64,000 bases of DNA from Ipomoea triloba (GCF_003576645.1 NC_044920.1:4673624-4737623), one strand, 5' to 3'; counted from the first letter of the stretch, positions 35,048-47,398 are shown. The notes: generated by a model from the letters alone, not told the origin. Made by a program: numbers and translations.

Positions 35048-35392
35048 GGGCATTCTCAATAGTGAAATTTTTTTTTTTTGTAATTTTTGAGAAATTTTTA
35101 TAAGTGTGATTAGAAATGAGAAAATGAGAGGAAGGAGAAAAAAAAACGAATTGCCAGAAAACAAAAATAAATAAATAAAAACAGTGTGCTAAACGCGCCC
35201 GACTGGGCACAAATGCATGTGCACTTCATGCGAAGCCATCTACTCTCTCTCTTTTGTGGGACCCACTGAAGGAGACAAAAAACTCCATCCTCTGCACAAC
35301 TCCATATACTCTCTCTCTTTCTTCCCTTTCTCTCTTTCATGGTGGTAAAATGTTTCTCAAAAATCGTGATAAATGCACTATTAGAGAAGCCC
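35048..35392. mobile_element. Tourist/PIF-Harbinger-like MITE
   Basis: The inverted ends GGGCATTCTCAATAGTG and, from the right, GGGCTTCTCTAATAGTG are flanked by TTA on both sides (35045-35047, 35393-35395), the 3-bp duplication typical of this superfamily. 345 bp. The interior includes CT-rich tracts and a GTGGGACCCAC palindrome. Confidence 0.8.
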
Positions 35393-35758
35393 TTAGGTGA
35401 AAGAACTAGTGCTAAGTGCTCACAATGAGCCATTCATATAAAATGGTGAAACTCCACACTGCAACCACTAAGACTGTACTTATCCTGCTATATATATTTT
35501 TACCCGCAATCTACTAACTAGAAACAAATTGCCATGCGAGCCACTCTAACCATGTATATATGTGAATTGAGTGGTTGATGTACGACAGTTTAATTGAACC
35601 AAATCTTCACATATTTATTATTTTTAAAGTATAAATAGAAACGGTAGAAGACAACTAAGTGAAGTAGCTCTCGGTGGGATGCTGCGGGATAACCATGGCG
35701 AATGGGTTTTTCAATAGTGATGGCTTTCATTATGAAGTTGCATCTCTTAGCAAAATAA

Positions 35759-36073
35759 GGTGTGTTTGGTTCGCACATTGAAATCGGAATTAGAATTAAA
35801 ATGAGTATCAAATACTTGGCCGGTATTGGTAATGGGTTTTAGTAAAAGTATTTTGTATGTTTAGTAATAGGGTGGAATGAGAATGATTATTAATAGTTGA
35901 TGAAGCGGAGGGAGAACGGAAATGAAACCCTTATTTTATTAGGGAATGAGTTTTGCAATTAATGGGGTAATCAAAATACATAGTAGTGTTCTAAAAACCT
36001 ATCAACCAAACAATAACAATGGCTGAATTGATACCCATTCTTGATAACTAAACCTGTCAACCAAACACACCCT
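35759..36073. mobile_element. Tourist-like MITE with GTGTGTTTGGTT ends
   Basis: Left end GGTGTGTTTGGTTCGC; right end read inward AGGGTGTGTTTGGTTGACAG. TAA flanks both sides. The ends differ by one or two bases, so the exact boundary is uncertain. Confidence 0.65.
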
Positions 36074-37539
36074 TAAATATCATGAGTTTTTAATTTGTTT
36101 GAGTTAGAATAAAGAATACTCTGTAATCACGAAATTTAATAGAAAGTAACTCTCACCCAACTGACAACTCTTACAAAGAAACAAACTTAAAACTTTGTGA
36201 TTATAGTATCAATTGTTCGACTAACTCAATTAGATTACTACTTTCACCTCATCAATGTTAGTCGGGAATTACTAAGTAGCAATTGGAGGCACCGAGGCAT
36301 ATTAAGAGAGGTCCAATTAATTAATTAGTAAATTCAGTAATATTATATTATTGATGTGTAAGAGCAACCACAATTGTAATTGTTGGGAGAGTTTTTTCAG
36401 AACAAAAACTTGTAGGTGCACGTCAAGCACATATGTCGCGCTCAATTGGCACGTGCAGACGCTTAAATAATGTCATTTTTTTTTCTTTTGTTAGAATTTT
36501 CTGACCTCTCTTCCCCCTCTCTCTTACATGACCTGACAATAACGAAGAAAAAAAAATTGTTGCTCTAATGTCATTTTCTTTAATTTCTTCAAGTTAATAC
36601 ATTTGAGTGACATCACTTCAAAGGAAATTCCAATTACCAGTATTTTATTATTATTTTCATTAAAAATTCTAAGTAAACGCAATATATATATATATAGTAA
36701 AACATGGAAGAAGACAGCACCTTTACTTTTGAGCTGAAAAAGATGATCATCATGTGACATCAAAAACAAATTGGCCAATATTCACCATTCAATTCTTCAA
36801 TTCTTGTCATTGTCACCATTATTAATGATTCTGCTGCCAATTCACTTGTAAAATTAATGATGACACTTGATCCATATTCTTTACAAGAAATCTCAAATTT
36901 TGTTCTCATTAATCCTCACTGATATTGTTCTTAACTTTTGAGATTGATCGATTGATCCCTTTGTCATCATCGGGGAAGATATGATTTTATGTTCCAGTCA
37001 CTATAGGGTTTGTAGTTTAAGTACTTTTAACTATTCACACGCTCTTATATAAAAGGTCGTATCGAACTTTTGAATTCCATGCCACTGTTAATGTTATTTT
37101 GAATTTTATGTGATTGGTTTAGTGAATTTGTGTGGCTACATGTCACTATTACTGTAAAAGCTATATATGTTACTGATATTAGTGATAGTTGGAGTCATGA
37201 GACCACTAAGGTTGGTCATGTTTGAAGGTAGACAATTTTGTCTCTATATTACCACATTGAGTTAGACAACTAGACAAGTGAGAAGAGAGTAGATAGACAA
37301 CTAAGGTGGATAGCCATTTCAAATTATAGTACATATATGTGCAGAATTTTCTCACAAATTCTTTCAAGATCACATTCATTGCTTGGCCTGACTGAATTTA
37401 GTGAGATTGGATTTATCTCGTAGATATTAGTACAGTATGTAAAAAGAAAGAATCTTAGAAGAGCTTTTAAAATTTTAAATATAGACATATTGTGAATTTC
37501 GATTGATATTACAATTTCAAATTTAACTGTTAAGAAAGT
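36074..37539. other. Intergenic, nothing firm
   Basis: AT-rich. A GAGCAACCACAATTG motif at 36362 could be another MITE end, without an identified partner. Confidence 0.4.
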
Positions 37540-37865
37540 AGAGAAGATGTCCTGTGACCTTTCCTTTTCATTTGAGAAGGTAATGCTTTAACTTTCTTCT
37601 CAAAAGGTTGAATCTCCAACCCCAAAGATGCCCCACGGCCCACGCCATGACCTAACAGAGTATCTGGGAGGATGTAAAGCATAGTAACCCCGTTGAACAC
37701 AAATGTTAAACCTTTGTTCACTGCGCACAAAGAATCCCCTCACTTTGAGTGGTTGCTCCCACACAACCGTTGGTGAGACTCGATCCCGATCTTTCTTCCC
37801 AAGCTTTCACCCCTGACTTTTAATTGGGATTAGCGATGGGAAGTTTTTTTTTTTTTTTTTTTTTA
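37540..37865 (-). mobile_element. SINE-like element
   Basis: On the minus strand the interior has a B-box-like GGGATCGAGTCTCACC and a 3' part with GCTTTACATCCTCCCAGATA and GTGGGGCATCTTTGGGGTTG, resembling the 3' part of the SINE in PPR4 intron 1. It is bracketed by two similar stretches starting GTAGAGAA-ATGTCC (37538 and 37895), too diverged to be a fresh target duplication. Confidence 0.5.
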
Positions 37866-38249
37866 CCTATCAAATATATTGAACTACTAATAATGTAGAG
37901 AAAATGTCCACAATGACCTTTCCCTTTCATTTAAATTGCTGGAGAAGTTGAACTTTTTTTCCATGTATCAAATATATATTCAATATCTATTTATTCAGTA
38001 ATTTTTTTTATTGAACATTCATCCATTAATAGTAATAATTGTGATTAAAAGTTATTGTATCAAATTAAAGAAAATTAATAAATAATGCAATAAATATATT
38101 AAAGAAAAGGTAGAAAGGCGTAGTGGTGTAAACATGTTGAGAGCATCATGAAACATGTGAACACATGAAATATTTTCCACCACCAAATTAAAATATCACA
38201 TGCGCAAAACATATCAAAATTATATAAAATATTTTCTTATAATAATAAT

Positions 38250-38335
38250 TGAAGCATGTGCTCCATCTCAACTAAAAGACTAAACTGATAGTTGAATTAC
38301 ATATTTATGTTTATATATTATATATGCTCAATTGT
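38250..38335 (-). mobile_element. Solo TRIM LTR
   Basis: The minus strand runs from TTGAGCATATA to GAGCACATGCTTCAA, matching the LTR of the TRIM relics at 31875 and 38755. No internal sequence. Confidence 0.6.
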
Positions 38336-38344
38336 TTATATATT

Positions 38345-38740
38345 ATATATAGTTTTTGGTATGCGCAATGCGCAAAAAATAGGTGCCCAATATTAATATT
38401 TTATATTAAAATTTTAAATTTATTTAGATTTTAGATATTTAAATTATTATAAATAATAATAATAATAATGTAAAATATTTTTATAAATTTTATATTTATA
38501 TTTTAGAAAATAGCTAACATATAACTCCAATATATAATGTGTATATATATTATTATTATTGAAGATAAGAAAATATATGGTGGATGCATGTGCATGGTAA
38601 CAATAGTGGAAAAGATAATGAAAGTTATAACGGTAGGGGTATATTTGTCTAAAATATTGTAAAGTACAACTTTTATAGCATAACGTATAAAAAATTTAAC
38701 GGAAAAAACAGACATAAATGAAGGATATAACCTTCATTCA
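38345..38740 (-). mobile_element. Possible Helitron, 3' end at left
   Basis: On the minus strand the left boundary reads TTGCGCATTGCGCATACC then AAAAACTAT: a short GC hairpin followed after about 10 nt by a CT-A motif, like a Helitron 3' terminus. It resembles the end of the 51253 copy (CCCAATATT next to the hairpin). The 5' end is undefined; about 38740 is a guess. Confidence 0.4.
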
Positions 38741-38754
38741 CACTTATTATGTTT

Positions 38755-38957
38755 TTAGATATGCTCAATACGCCCTTACTTTTTGATGGGCTCCAAGTAA
38801 CATGTAGACCATAGTCTCTTTTTTTTTTTTTTTTTTATCAGGTGACGCGGAGATTTGGACCCATGACCTTTGACGTGGGGTTGACTCTGATATCAAATTG
38901 AAGCATGTGCTCCATCTCAACTAAAAGTCTAAGTTGATAGTTAGATTACACATTTAT

Positions 38958-39010
<53 letters not shown>

Positions 39011-39012
39011 TC
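38755..39012 (-). mobile_element. TRIM relic with expanded TA microsatellite
   Basis: On the minus strand: LTR piece from GAACATATAATA, a TA run (38960-39003), ATAAATGTGTAATC... to GAGCACATGCTTCA, then ATTTGATATCAGAGTCAACC, a mutated initiator-Met primer site, and a short interior with GACCCATG. A T run (38818-38836) lies in the interior. Confidence 0.62.
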
Positions 39013-39375
39013 ACCAATAATAATTATCATAATGATGATGTTACATGTATCAATTTTTAGTTTTTGTACTTTTTTTAAAGAAAAAATATGTATCATGATT
39101 TTATCTAATTAATTTATGATCAAATCAATTTATTTACACATAACCAATAGATATTAAAAATTAGGAAGAAAACTGTGAAATTAAATAAGTTTTTAAATTA
39201 AAAAATAGTACAATTAAACTCCTAACTAAACAATGTTTCAGCAAGCCCCTAGATTATATTTATCTCTACAATTTATCTCATATCTCATTTCAGAAGTGGA
39301 TCATATTGTCATATCAATGTATTTGTAATTCATTATTATTTTCTTGACATTCTTACCATTCCAACTCACTCTCAA

Positions 39376-39429
<54 letters not shown>

Positions 39430-40571
39430 CTAATAATAATAAAGTTTGTTATTAAAAGAAATTAAAATAAAAGTACAAACTTTAGAAAAAATGTCAACAA
39501 AAACAAAGAAAATGACAAAAAGTTGGCTTGCTATCAGAATTGCATGTCTGACATGGAATTGCAAGATTTGCAATTCAAATGTTGAGTTGGAATTTAAAAG
39601 AGAAAGAAATATTTTCAAATGCGTCACATTGGATTACAATTGGAGTAATTGTACAGATATTTATAGTTCTCAATCAGCAAAAAATGTCCCTTCAAAAAAA
39701 ATCAGCAAAAATTTTAATTGAGTTTAAATATAACATATTTAACATTTTATCACTAACATAACTTTATGATATTTACGTACATTCCAAGTTTACAATTTAT
39801 TGGTGCCACGTGTGCCTAGATTCCTTATCGCCCATTGGGATGAGGTTGAGTTAAGACCCAAAATCTAAGTTCAAATCCTTAAGTAATCCTGCTTAAGGTG
39901 ATCGGTCCAATCTGAATTGATTTGGGTCGGTCATAAGCAGTGAAGCGCTACTGCAATGTTTAGCTATAGCTTGGTTATCGCATTTAGGTCGAGAAGCTCT
40001 TGGGGTCAGTCAAGGCCGGGAATGATTTCTCTTGGTGACCTGATCGAATACCGAACAGGTATATGATAGGCAGAGGGAAATATGTTCAGGAAATATTCCC
40101 TATCAATATTTTAAGAGAAACTAGCATTTAAAAAAAAATTAAAAAAGAACAAAAGAAAGAAAAGAGAAATATGTGCCATTATACATGTGCAGATTATCAT
40201 TTATCATTCCATGAGGGAAGCCGAAAGGTAGAAAATATAAAATGTGAGGAATATTCTACAAGTGATTGAGTAGATCAAATTGAAACCTCAAAAGAATTTC
40301 CCTTACAAGTGATTCTTAAATGAATAAAAATATATTCAATCAAGATATAAAGTGGAGTATTAAAATTGAAACTTCATATCAAATTTCTTTTCCACCCCTA
40401 ATCTTTTTATCTTATTGACTTCTCATTTAGATTCTAAGAATTTTTACCGTCCACTAAGATATTAAATTGTCTTTCAAAAAAATTCTAATTAGAAATTTGT
40501 TCTTCGCTTTATATATTTTAACCATAAAATGAGAATTAAATCCTTGACCAATATTTTAAGTTTTTTAACTA
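39013..40571. other. Intergenic; AAT microsatellite and a possible SINE
   Basis: An ATA/AAT run lies at 39376-39428. 39830-40095 contains a B-box-like AAGTTCAAATCCTTAAG and tRNA-like spacing but no confirmed duplication; it may be a SINE. No gene. Confidence 0.4.
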
Positions 40572-40967
40572 GAGAAATTTCATTTTTGGTCCCTTGACGG
40601 TTAAATATGAATTACATTTGGTTCTTGACAATTAAAATTTTTTAATTAAGTGTATGACTATGTAATTTATATTATATTTGGTTCTGCCATCCAATTTTTC
40701 AACCAACTATTGCCAGAAGTGTTCTTTCTAAAAGGAGCCCTGCATTTACTTCTTCTGGAAGGAGCAGTAAGAGAAAGGAGCATTACATTTGCTTCTTCTG
40801 GAAAGGGCACTTCTGAAAGGAGCATTGCATTTACTTATTCCGGAAGGAGCATTTCCTACTTTAGTTGGTCAAATATTGGAAGTCAAGACCAAATGTGGTT
40901 CAAATTACATAGTCATGCACCTAATTAGAAAATTTTAATAGTCAATGACCAAAAATAAAATTTATTC
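40572..40967. mobile_element. Foldback MITE, Mutator-like, 9-bp TSD (different family)
   Basis: Flanked by TTTTAACTA at 40563-40571 and 40968-40976. Ends GAGAAATTTCATTTTTGGTC and, from the right, GAATAAATTTTATTTTTGGT. The interior has tandem GGAAGGAGCA-type repeats (40745-40855). 396 bp, non-coding. Confidence 0.82.
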
Positions 40968-41028
40968 TTTTAACTACTAGGTTAAGAATCATTGGCTAAA
41001 AACTACTTTACATTATTTATTTTTACAA

Positions 41029-42317
41029 TCTTAATAAGAACGAATAATGTTAGGGTTCTAACGGGAAGAAAAAAAATGTTGGTGTAATAATTTACTTAAA
41101 CGAATGGTTCATATTATTTTGATTTTAGTAATCTTTTATGATTTTCCTTCATTACTCTCTATTATATTATTTTCTTCCCTTAAATAACCCCATATTCGGT
41201 TAACTTTTAAGTTTAGTAACAGAATATTCCGTTAACTTTTAACTTACCCATTAATTTCTATTAGAAAGGTTTTAGGTTCGAATCTCATCCTAATCAGAGT
41301 TGGTATAATTGTTAAACATATACTAACAATATGTTAGAGTATATTATTGAAAATTAAGTACTCATTCTATTACTCTTATAGTCTTATTAAATTAAATAAA
41401 TTATGCATTTTTTTTAATTTAGATGTTTACAATGGCTTTATTCAAAAAAAAAAAAAATATTCATTATCAAAAAATTTAAAAAGAGGTATAATTTAATTAG
41501 TTATATTGTCTTTATTTTCTACAATAAAAATTATTCATTATCACAAAATTAAAAAAGAGATATAATTTCATTAGTTATATAGTCTTTATTTTCTACAATA
41601 AAAATGATTCATTATCAAAAAGAGATATAATTTCATTACTTATATTGTCTTTATTTTCTACACTGCAAAAATTCATTACCTTCAAATTCATTAATTAATT
41701 ATATTCACTACATTATTCATTATTTTCTTTTTACACTATCTTGTAATTAAGTATTTTGTATCAATGTTATAATACAAAATAATGTTATATATTTATTTAC
41801 CAAGTATTCTATTAATAGCATAGAAAAAAATTTTAAAAAAATAATTTGAAACCAATCATATTAACTACTTAGGGAGGATTTGTTGACAAATAAGACATTC
41901 AAATAATCCAATAAATTGAAGCGAGAAACTACCCCGTAATATTTTTTGGACTACATCACAGTTGTTCACTTTAAATGTAAATCGTATTTCTTTATTAATA
42001 TGATTTAAAAGGTATAAATTTTTATTACCAAAAGTAGTACGGAGTATTTATTTATACTATCATTTTAAACTAAGTATTTTGACCATCGTTTTTACAAAAT
42101 TGCAAACATTTATTTTAGTGATAATTATAATCAATCTCTCAAATATTATCTTGCATTCATATACTTTGAATTACTGATTTAAATAAACAAATTCAACAGT
42201 CAATTACATATGCATGAACATCTCCTATATAATCTTGTATTGATATACTTTGAAGTACTTATTTAAAAATAAATATTGGACATTATCCTATTCGCGCAAC
42301 GTACGTGAAAAAACTAG
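41029..42317 (+). mobile_element. Non-autonomous Helitron
   Basis: The 5' end TCTTAATAAGAAC follows an A; the 3' end is CGCGCAACGTACGTG (imperfect hairpin), then AAAAAACTAG followed by T. TC...CTAG inserted between A and T is the Helitron signature. 1289 bp without protein. It aligns end to end, in inverted orientation, with 51253-52485. Confidence 0.85.
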
Positions 42318-42329
42318 TACATATATAAA

Positions 42330-42735
42330 CATGGTTGAAAAAATCGCTAGGTGCTCCTCGGGCACCCGTGGGGAGCCTAGCGCCTAGGGCCCGTTTATTT
42401 TTTATTTTTTAAAAATTTGTTTAAAATTTTTAAAGACTAATAATCTTAAACTATTTAATACTTTAATAGTTAATACTAAAATATTAAATATTAACCTAAA
42501 GAACATCAAGAGTTTGAACAATTTAGGGTTATTTCGCTTAAAATGATGTTATTTTGAGTGGAATAGCTCATTTAAAAAAAAGAAAAACAATAGCTAATCG
42601 ACCGACTAAGCGGTCAGCGCCTAAGCGGCCTAGCCAATCGCCTAGATGACCGAACGCCTAGACCATCCCACCGATTATGGTGATACACTAGGCGGCCGAT
42701 TAATTAGTGCCTAGGCGTGACTTTTACTAACACTA
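42330..42735. repeat. Repeat with GCCTAGGCG-type inverted ends
   Basis: The left end has CGCTAGGTGCTCC and GAGCCTAGCGCCTAGGGC; the right end has repeated GCCTAGGCG, AGGCGGCCGATTAAT and CCTAGATGACCG. The ends are complementary in part, around an AT-rich core. A family of this kind is widespread in plants; superfamily not assigned. Confidence 0.5.
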
Positions 42736-43046
42736 TACTATATATAAAAGAAGTTTTATTAGTTGTTCTTATGCAAAGTATAGTTTTGGGACACAAAACT
42801 TTTCCAATGATTAAACAAAAGAGAAAAAGAAGTTGAAGATAATCCAACTCTTGAGTCTCGAGAAATTGTTATTTAGTCCATCCATCACATTTTATGTGTC
42901 TGGTTCGATTAACAATGTTTGATTGGAGTTATTTTAAATTTAATTTTTTAGAATTTGGTTCATCAATTATACACTTATATTGTAGACTCGGTCCATAAAT
43001 TATACCGTACACAAATTCACCCCCCCCCCCCTATCTTTTTTAAAAC

Positions 43047-45193
43047 CATACACAACATGATCATGATTAGTGTATATCAATATTACTCCCCATGTCCCAT
43101 TTTATCTTGCCATGTTTACTATTCATTGGTCAAACTAACTCTTTTTTTTTTTTTTGGTAAATTTACAGGGTCTTTCTCTCAAACTAACTCTTTGTTCTTT
43201 GTTTATTTTCTTTATATTTTTAAATTTAATTTTTTGTGCTTTTTATAGTACTCTAAATGTAGTTTCCAAATATATAAATTTTAGGGAAAATTATGGTTTT
43301 AGGCCATCAATTATACTCATATTGTAGACTCAGTACATGAATTATTACCATACACAAATTTCCCGTTTAATTATGTGTAAAGTGACAATTTTAGTCCACC
43401 ACTAACAAAATGTTAATATTAATAATACATTTTAAAATTTCAAATTACTGAGGGACACCTTAGTCATTTTTTATTTATATCATTTTGTATTAAATAATAA
43501 ATTAATTGTTGAGTTTGATACACATTTTTTTGCCATTGGAGTGTAGCTAAAAATTAACATTGCACTTCAAATTCTCAAATTATTGAAAGACATATTAGCC
43601 ATTTCCTAGAGTTTTCTCAAATTCCCTCAACTAAATCTTTATATATTATGTTTTCAAAAAAAAAATCTTCATATATTATGATTCTCTTCATTTGTAATGA
43701 CGAATTGCTAGTTTTTTAAGATTTATAAACATGTATCTACTTATCTTTAGCTTCAAGTCAAATGTCAATTTATTGGTCAGAAAATGAATTTATCTTTATA
43801 AATAATCAATGTGATATTTATATTTTTGGTTTCATATTTATATATTAGTGTAATATATGGTCAATATGTATTATTTGTAATGTTTTTTGTTCTTACATAG
43901 ATTCTTTAAGAGCATTTAAGCAAAATGGATGCTTAAATAACACACATTGGTTTGTGAATTATAATATGTATATTCATATATATTTTTCATATTAACATTT
44001 CTTTATGTGAGCAAACTATTTCATTACATTCTTTTTAATATCTGTCAATGATCTAATATGCTTATTTTTTGTGATGTCTTGTTGCAAATGAAAAATTTTT
44101 AAAATGCAATTGTGGTAGAACCACTACTCTCTTTTTTATTTTTCTTTTTCTTTTTTAAAGAAAATAGAAATGACATATAAATTAAAAATGTTTATAGATT
44201 GAAGACTCACTCCAACTTATTGACATGAAAACAACGATGTACATAAATTTGTAGGGTCACACTTGCGTGAGACCGTCTCATGGATCCTTATTCGTGAGAC
44301 GTGTCGGGTCGGGTCGGAACAACATACAAATGTCATACTTATATGCTCAAATATAATACTAATCAGGAATACAATTTTTGTTACTTATAAGAGAAAAAGT
44401 ATTACATTTTTCATAATAAGTAATGTTGACAAGTGCCCCTTACTTATAAGGGAAAATATAATACTTTTGACGAAAAAATGTAATACTTTTAAATCGAAAT
44501 GTAAAAGTATTGTATTTTCTTTTAAAAGTATTACATTTATCCTTATAAGTAACAAAAATTTTATTTCTGATTAGTATTACATTTTAGCATATAAGTATGA
44601 CATTTGTGCGTATAAGTATTACATTTGTATCTTGACCCGTCCCGACCCATCCCACGGTGAGACCGTCTCACACAAGTTTTTACCAATTTGTAATATTTAG
44701 TAAACGTATAAACCAAAACAATTTTGAATTTTTAGCTATACTCAAATGATCAAAAAAATGTGTCTATCAAACTCAATGTTTAATTCATTAATTAATACAA
44801 AATGATATAAATAAAAAATGACTAAGGTATCCCTCAATAATATGAAAATTTAAAATGTACTATTAATATTAACATAATTAGCTAGTGGTGGTCTAAAATT
44901 ACCACTTTACACATAATTAAAGGAAAAAATTTGTCTATGATAAGAATTTGTAAACCGAGTCTATAATATAAGTATAATTGATCGACTAAAACCGCCATTT
45001 TTCTTAAAATTTATATATTTAGAAACTACATTTAAAGTACTATATATAAAACACAACAAATTAAATTTAAAAATATAAAGAAAATAAGCAAAGAATAAAG
45101 AATTGGTTTACCAATGAATAGTAAACATGTCAGATAAAATGGGACAGAGAGAGTAATATTAACATACACTAATCATGATCATGTTGTGTATAA
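43047..45193. repeat. 2.1-kb inverted duplication containing Stowaway ends and a nested MITE
   Basis: The left arm (about 43047-43600) and right arm (about 44700-45193) are reverse complements. The arms include Stowaway-type ends (CTCCCCATGTCCCATTTTAT at 43086; CTCTCTCTGTCCCATTTTAT read in from 45153), each beside TA. The homology also extends outside them (ACACAACATGATCATGATTA at 43052 and its complement near 45190). The left arm has an extra insert around 43140-43185. Confidence 0.75.
44258..44690. mobile_element. MITE with GTGAGACCGTCTCA ends
   Basis: Left end TAGGGTCACACTTGCGTGAG then ACCGTCTCA; right end read inward TAAAAACTTGTGTGAGACCG. The interior repeats ATAAGTATTACATTT in both orientations. 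It sits between the arms of the 43047-45193 inverted duplication. A short relative lies at 51003-51140. Confidence 0.68.
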
Positions 45194-45361
45194 TAATAAT
45201 ACGCACGGTCAAAGCAAGTGTTTTGTAACTAGTAGGTTTTGATCAATTTTTAGGACCTCAATCGCTAAAAATGAAACACTATTTATAACAGTGTATTTCA
45301 GATTAGCATTTTGGAGAAAGAATTTTCTTTCTCCAAAATGCCCTCAACAAAAGTTTTTAAA

Positions 45362-45536
45362 AAATTATATGGTATTCGGTGTCCCGGTTAACACTCCCAC
45401 ATGGATGATGAGAGTCGGTTCGAGCCTCAGTGGAGGCAACTGTTGACTCTTTGTGCTTCAATAGGTTGAGAAAGTAGCTATAAACAAATACTACATTGTA
45501 ATGGGGTCAGTAGTACTCAAAAAAAAAAAAAAAAAA
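45362..45536 (+). mobile_element. tRNA-derived SINE (copy 3 of 3), with poly-A tail
   Basis: 5'-truncated copy: GGTGTCCCGGTTAACACTCC, B-box-like CGGTTCGAGCC, AACTGTTGACTCTTTGTGC and TTGAGAAAGTAGCTATAAAC, ending in a run of about 18 A's (45519-45536). It fixes the orientation of the family and its A tail. Confidence 0.78.
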
Positions 45537-45559
45537 GTAGAACATCGCTGCCTCCCTTT

Positions 45560-46106
45560 TCTCTCTAAAACCAAACGCGTTTATCTGCTGCTCAACTTTG
45601 GCTTCCGCCTCCGGCCGGAGCTCTAATGGAGCTTTGAGCCGGCGGTTTTGGTCACCTTCTATGTTTGCTCTCGCTCTTCTTCCGCCCCGACCACCGTCGC
45701 AGCTCCGTTTGCCTCCGACCACCGCCACAGATCTTCTTCTTCCGTTTTCTTTCCCTTTGAATAAAATAATAGTAGGTAGGTAGTGGGGTTTGTGTTGGTA
45801 GTCTTGAACTCCCAACCCTACTTTGACTTTACCCACTTTTTATTTTCTCTATTATTGTGTTTTCCTCTCGTTACTTTCACGAGCTTTTCATATTCATTAG
45901 CATAAATCGTTTAGTTTGGTTTCGGCAAGTGTTGATCTTATCCTGGGCGAGCAAAAAAGAATGATGACGAATACCCAAATCTTTGATAAAGCTTTAAGCT
46001 CACTGAAGGAACATAGCTTCCTAGTTATGAAACAGTCTGCGATTCAAGTTTTCTATAGCATAGTTAGAAAAGTTGTTTCTATGTCTGACTGTAAGGAATG
46101 GTTTAC
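45560..46106 (+). pseudogene. Gene-like 5' fragment truncated by a gap
   Basis: 45560-45790 is GC-richer than its surroundings, like a 5' UTR (CCGCCTCCGGCCGGAGCTC). An open frame follows to the gap: ...SASVDLILGEQKRMMTNTQI, FDKALSSLKEHSFLVMKQSA, IQVFYSIVRKVV. The pattern faintly recalls an EXO70 exocyst subunit, but I cannot confirm it. There is no clear ATG at the start of the conserved-looking part and the sequence stops at 46106 against N's. It may be a captured fragment or a real 5' exon. Confidence 0.3.
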
Positions 46107-46299
46107 NNNNNNNNNNNNNNNNNNNNNNNNNNNNNNNNNNNNNNNNNNNNNNNNNNNNNNNNNNNNNNNNNNNNNNNNNNNNNNNNNNNNNNNNNNNNNN
46201 NNNNNNNNNNNNNNNNNNNNNNNNNNNNNNNNNNNNNNNNNNNNNNNNNNNNNNNNNNNNNNNNNNNNNNNNNNNNNNNNNNNNNNNNNNNNNNNNNNN
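46107..46299. other. Assembly gap (193 N)
   Basis: A run of N followed by about 40 A's (46300-46339). As at 16657, the bases just before the gap are TTTAC. Confidence 0.98.
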
Positions 46300-46339
<40 letters not shown>

Positions 46340-46341
<2 letters not shown>

Positions 46342-46633
46342 AGGTAGAACCTCAAGGCTCCTCTTGCTTTCCCATTCAATGAGGGTAGGGAATTGCATAA
46401 TTTGGTAAAAAATAAGTTAACTTATATATAGAACCAAACAAATTTCGATTAACCTTTTTTTTAATGAAAAAATATGCCCTCAACAAAAGTATTTTAAAAA
46501 AATTAAGTGTAATTAAGTAGAACCTCAAGGCTCCTCTTGCTTTCCCATTCAATGTGGGTAGGGAAGTGCACAATTTGGTAAAAAATAGGTTAACTTATAG
46601 AACCAAACAAATTTCGATTAACCTTTTCTTAAT
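46340..46633. repeat. Tandem duplication of about 120 bp beside the gap
   Basis: GTAGAACCTCAAGGCTCCTC through CAAATTTCGATTAACC occurs at about 46345-46456 and again at about 46518-46627 with few differences. One copy adjoins the gap, so part of this may be a misassembly. Confidence 0.75.
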
Positions 46634-46835
46634 GAAAACATTTTAGTGCGATTAATAGTTAATGGTTTTTAAAAAAATTAGTTATTAGTTAGTACGGTTC
46701 ATAATATCTAATTAATGTAATTAACCAATCAGTTAACTGAGGTTTTAGTATATACATGTTTTTATTTTATACAATTTATAATTCTTTGGCAGAGCTTATT
46801 TAGTAGCTTATATTTTATTTTAAACTACTAAAAAG

Positions 46836-47350
46836 CTATAAGCTCTGTTTGGTAATGTTTCCAAAATAAGCTAGTAGCTTCCTAATTTTTTTTCCATATT
46901 TAACCTTATTATTTTAAAGAAATGACATCCTTTACCTTCTCCAATTAAAACCTTTTTGCTCTTTTCTCTTCAATATGTTTCATTGTAATTTCAATTTGAC
47001 ATTTGTGTTTGAACAATAAATTTTGTATGAACTAATTTTATGAATTATAAACATTTTGTTTTACACTATGTATTTTCAAATATATGTTCTTAATTTATAT
47101 TTTATTAAAATATATTGATTTCATTATTTTATATTTTAATATGTAAAAACCCTATTTAAATTTAAAACTATTTAATTTTATGAAGACGGCCTTTTTACGT
47201 CTTTTTACATTTATCAGCTTATCAAAAAGTTAATTTACCAAAAACTTTTAAGCATAACAACTAGCTTAACAGCTCTTTAGATTTCAGCTTCGAGCTTATA
47301 ACTTTTCAGCTTTCAGCTACCTTTTCAGCTAGGTTTGCCAAACATAGCCA
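46836..47350. mobile_element. Probable MITE with CTGTTTGGTAA ends
   Basis: Left end AGCTCTGTTTGGTAATG; right end read inward GGCTATGTTTGGCAAACC. The interior repeats AGCTT/AAGCT words in both orientations (TATCAGCTTATC, CTTTTCAGCT). Boundaries are approximate. Confidence 0.5.
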
Positions 47351-47398
47351 TACTATTAGACTAGTTTTTAAATTTTTATCATTTATATATTGATGTAA

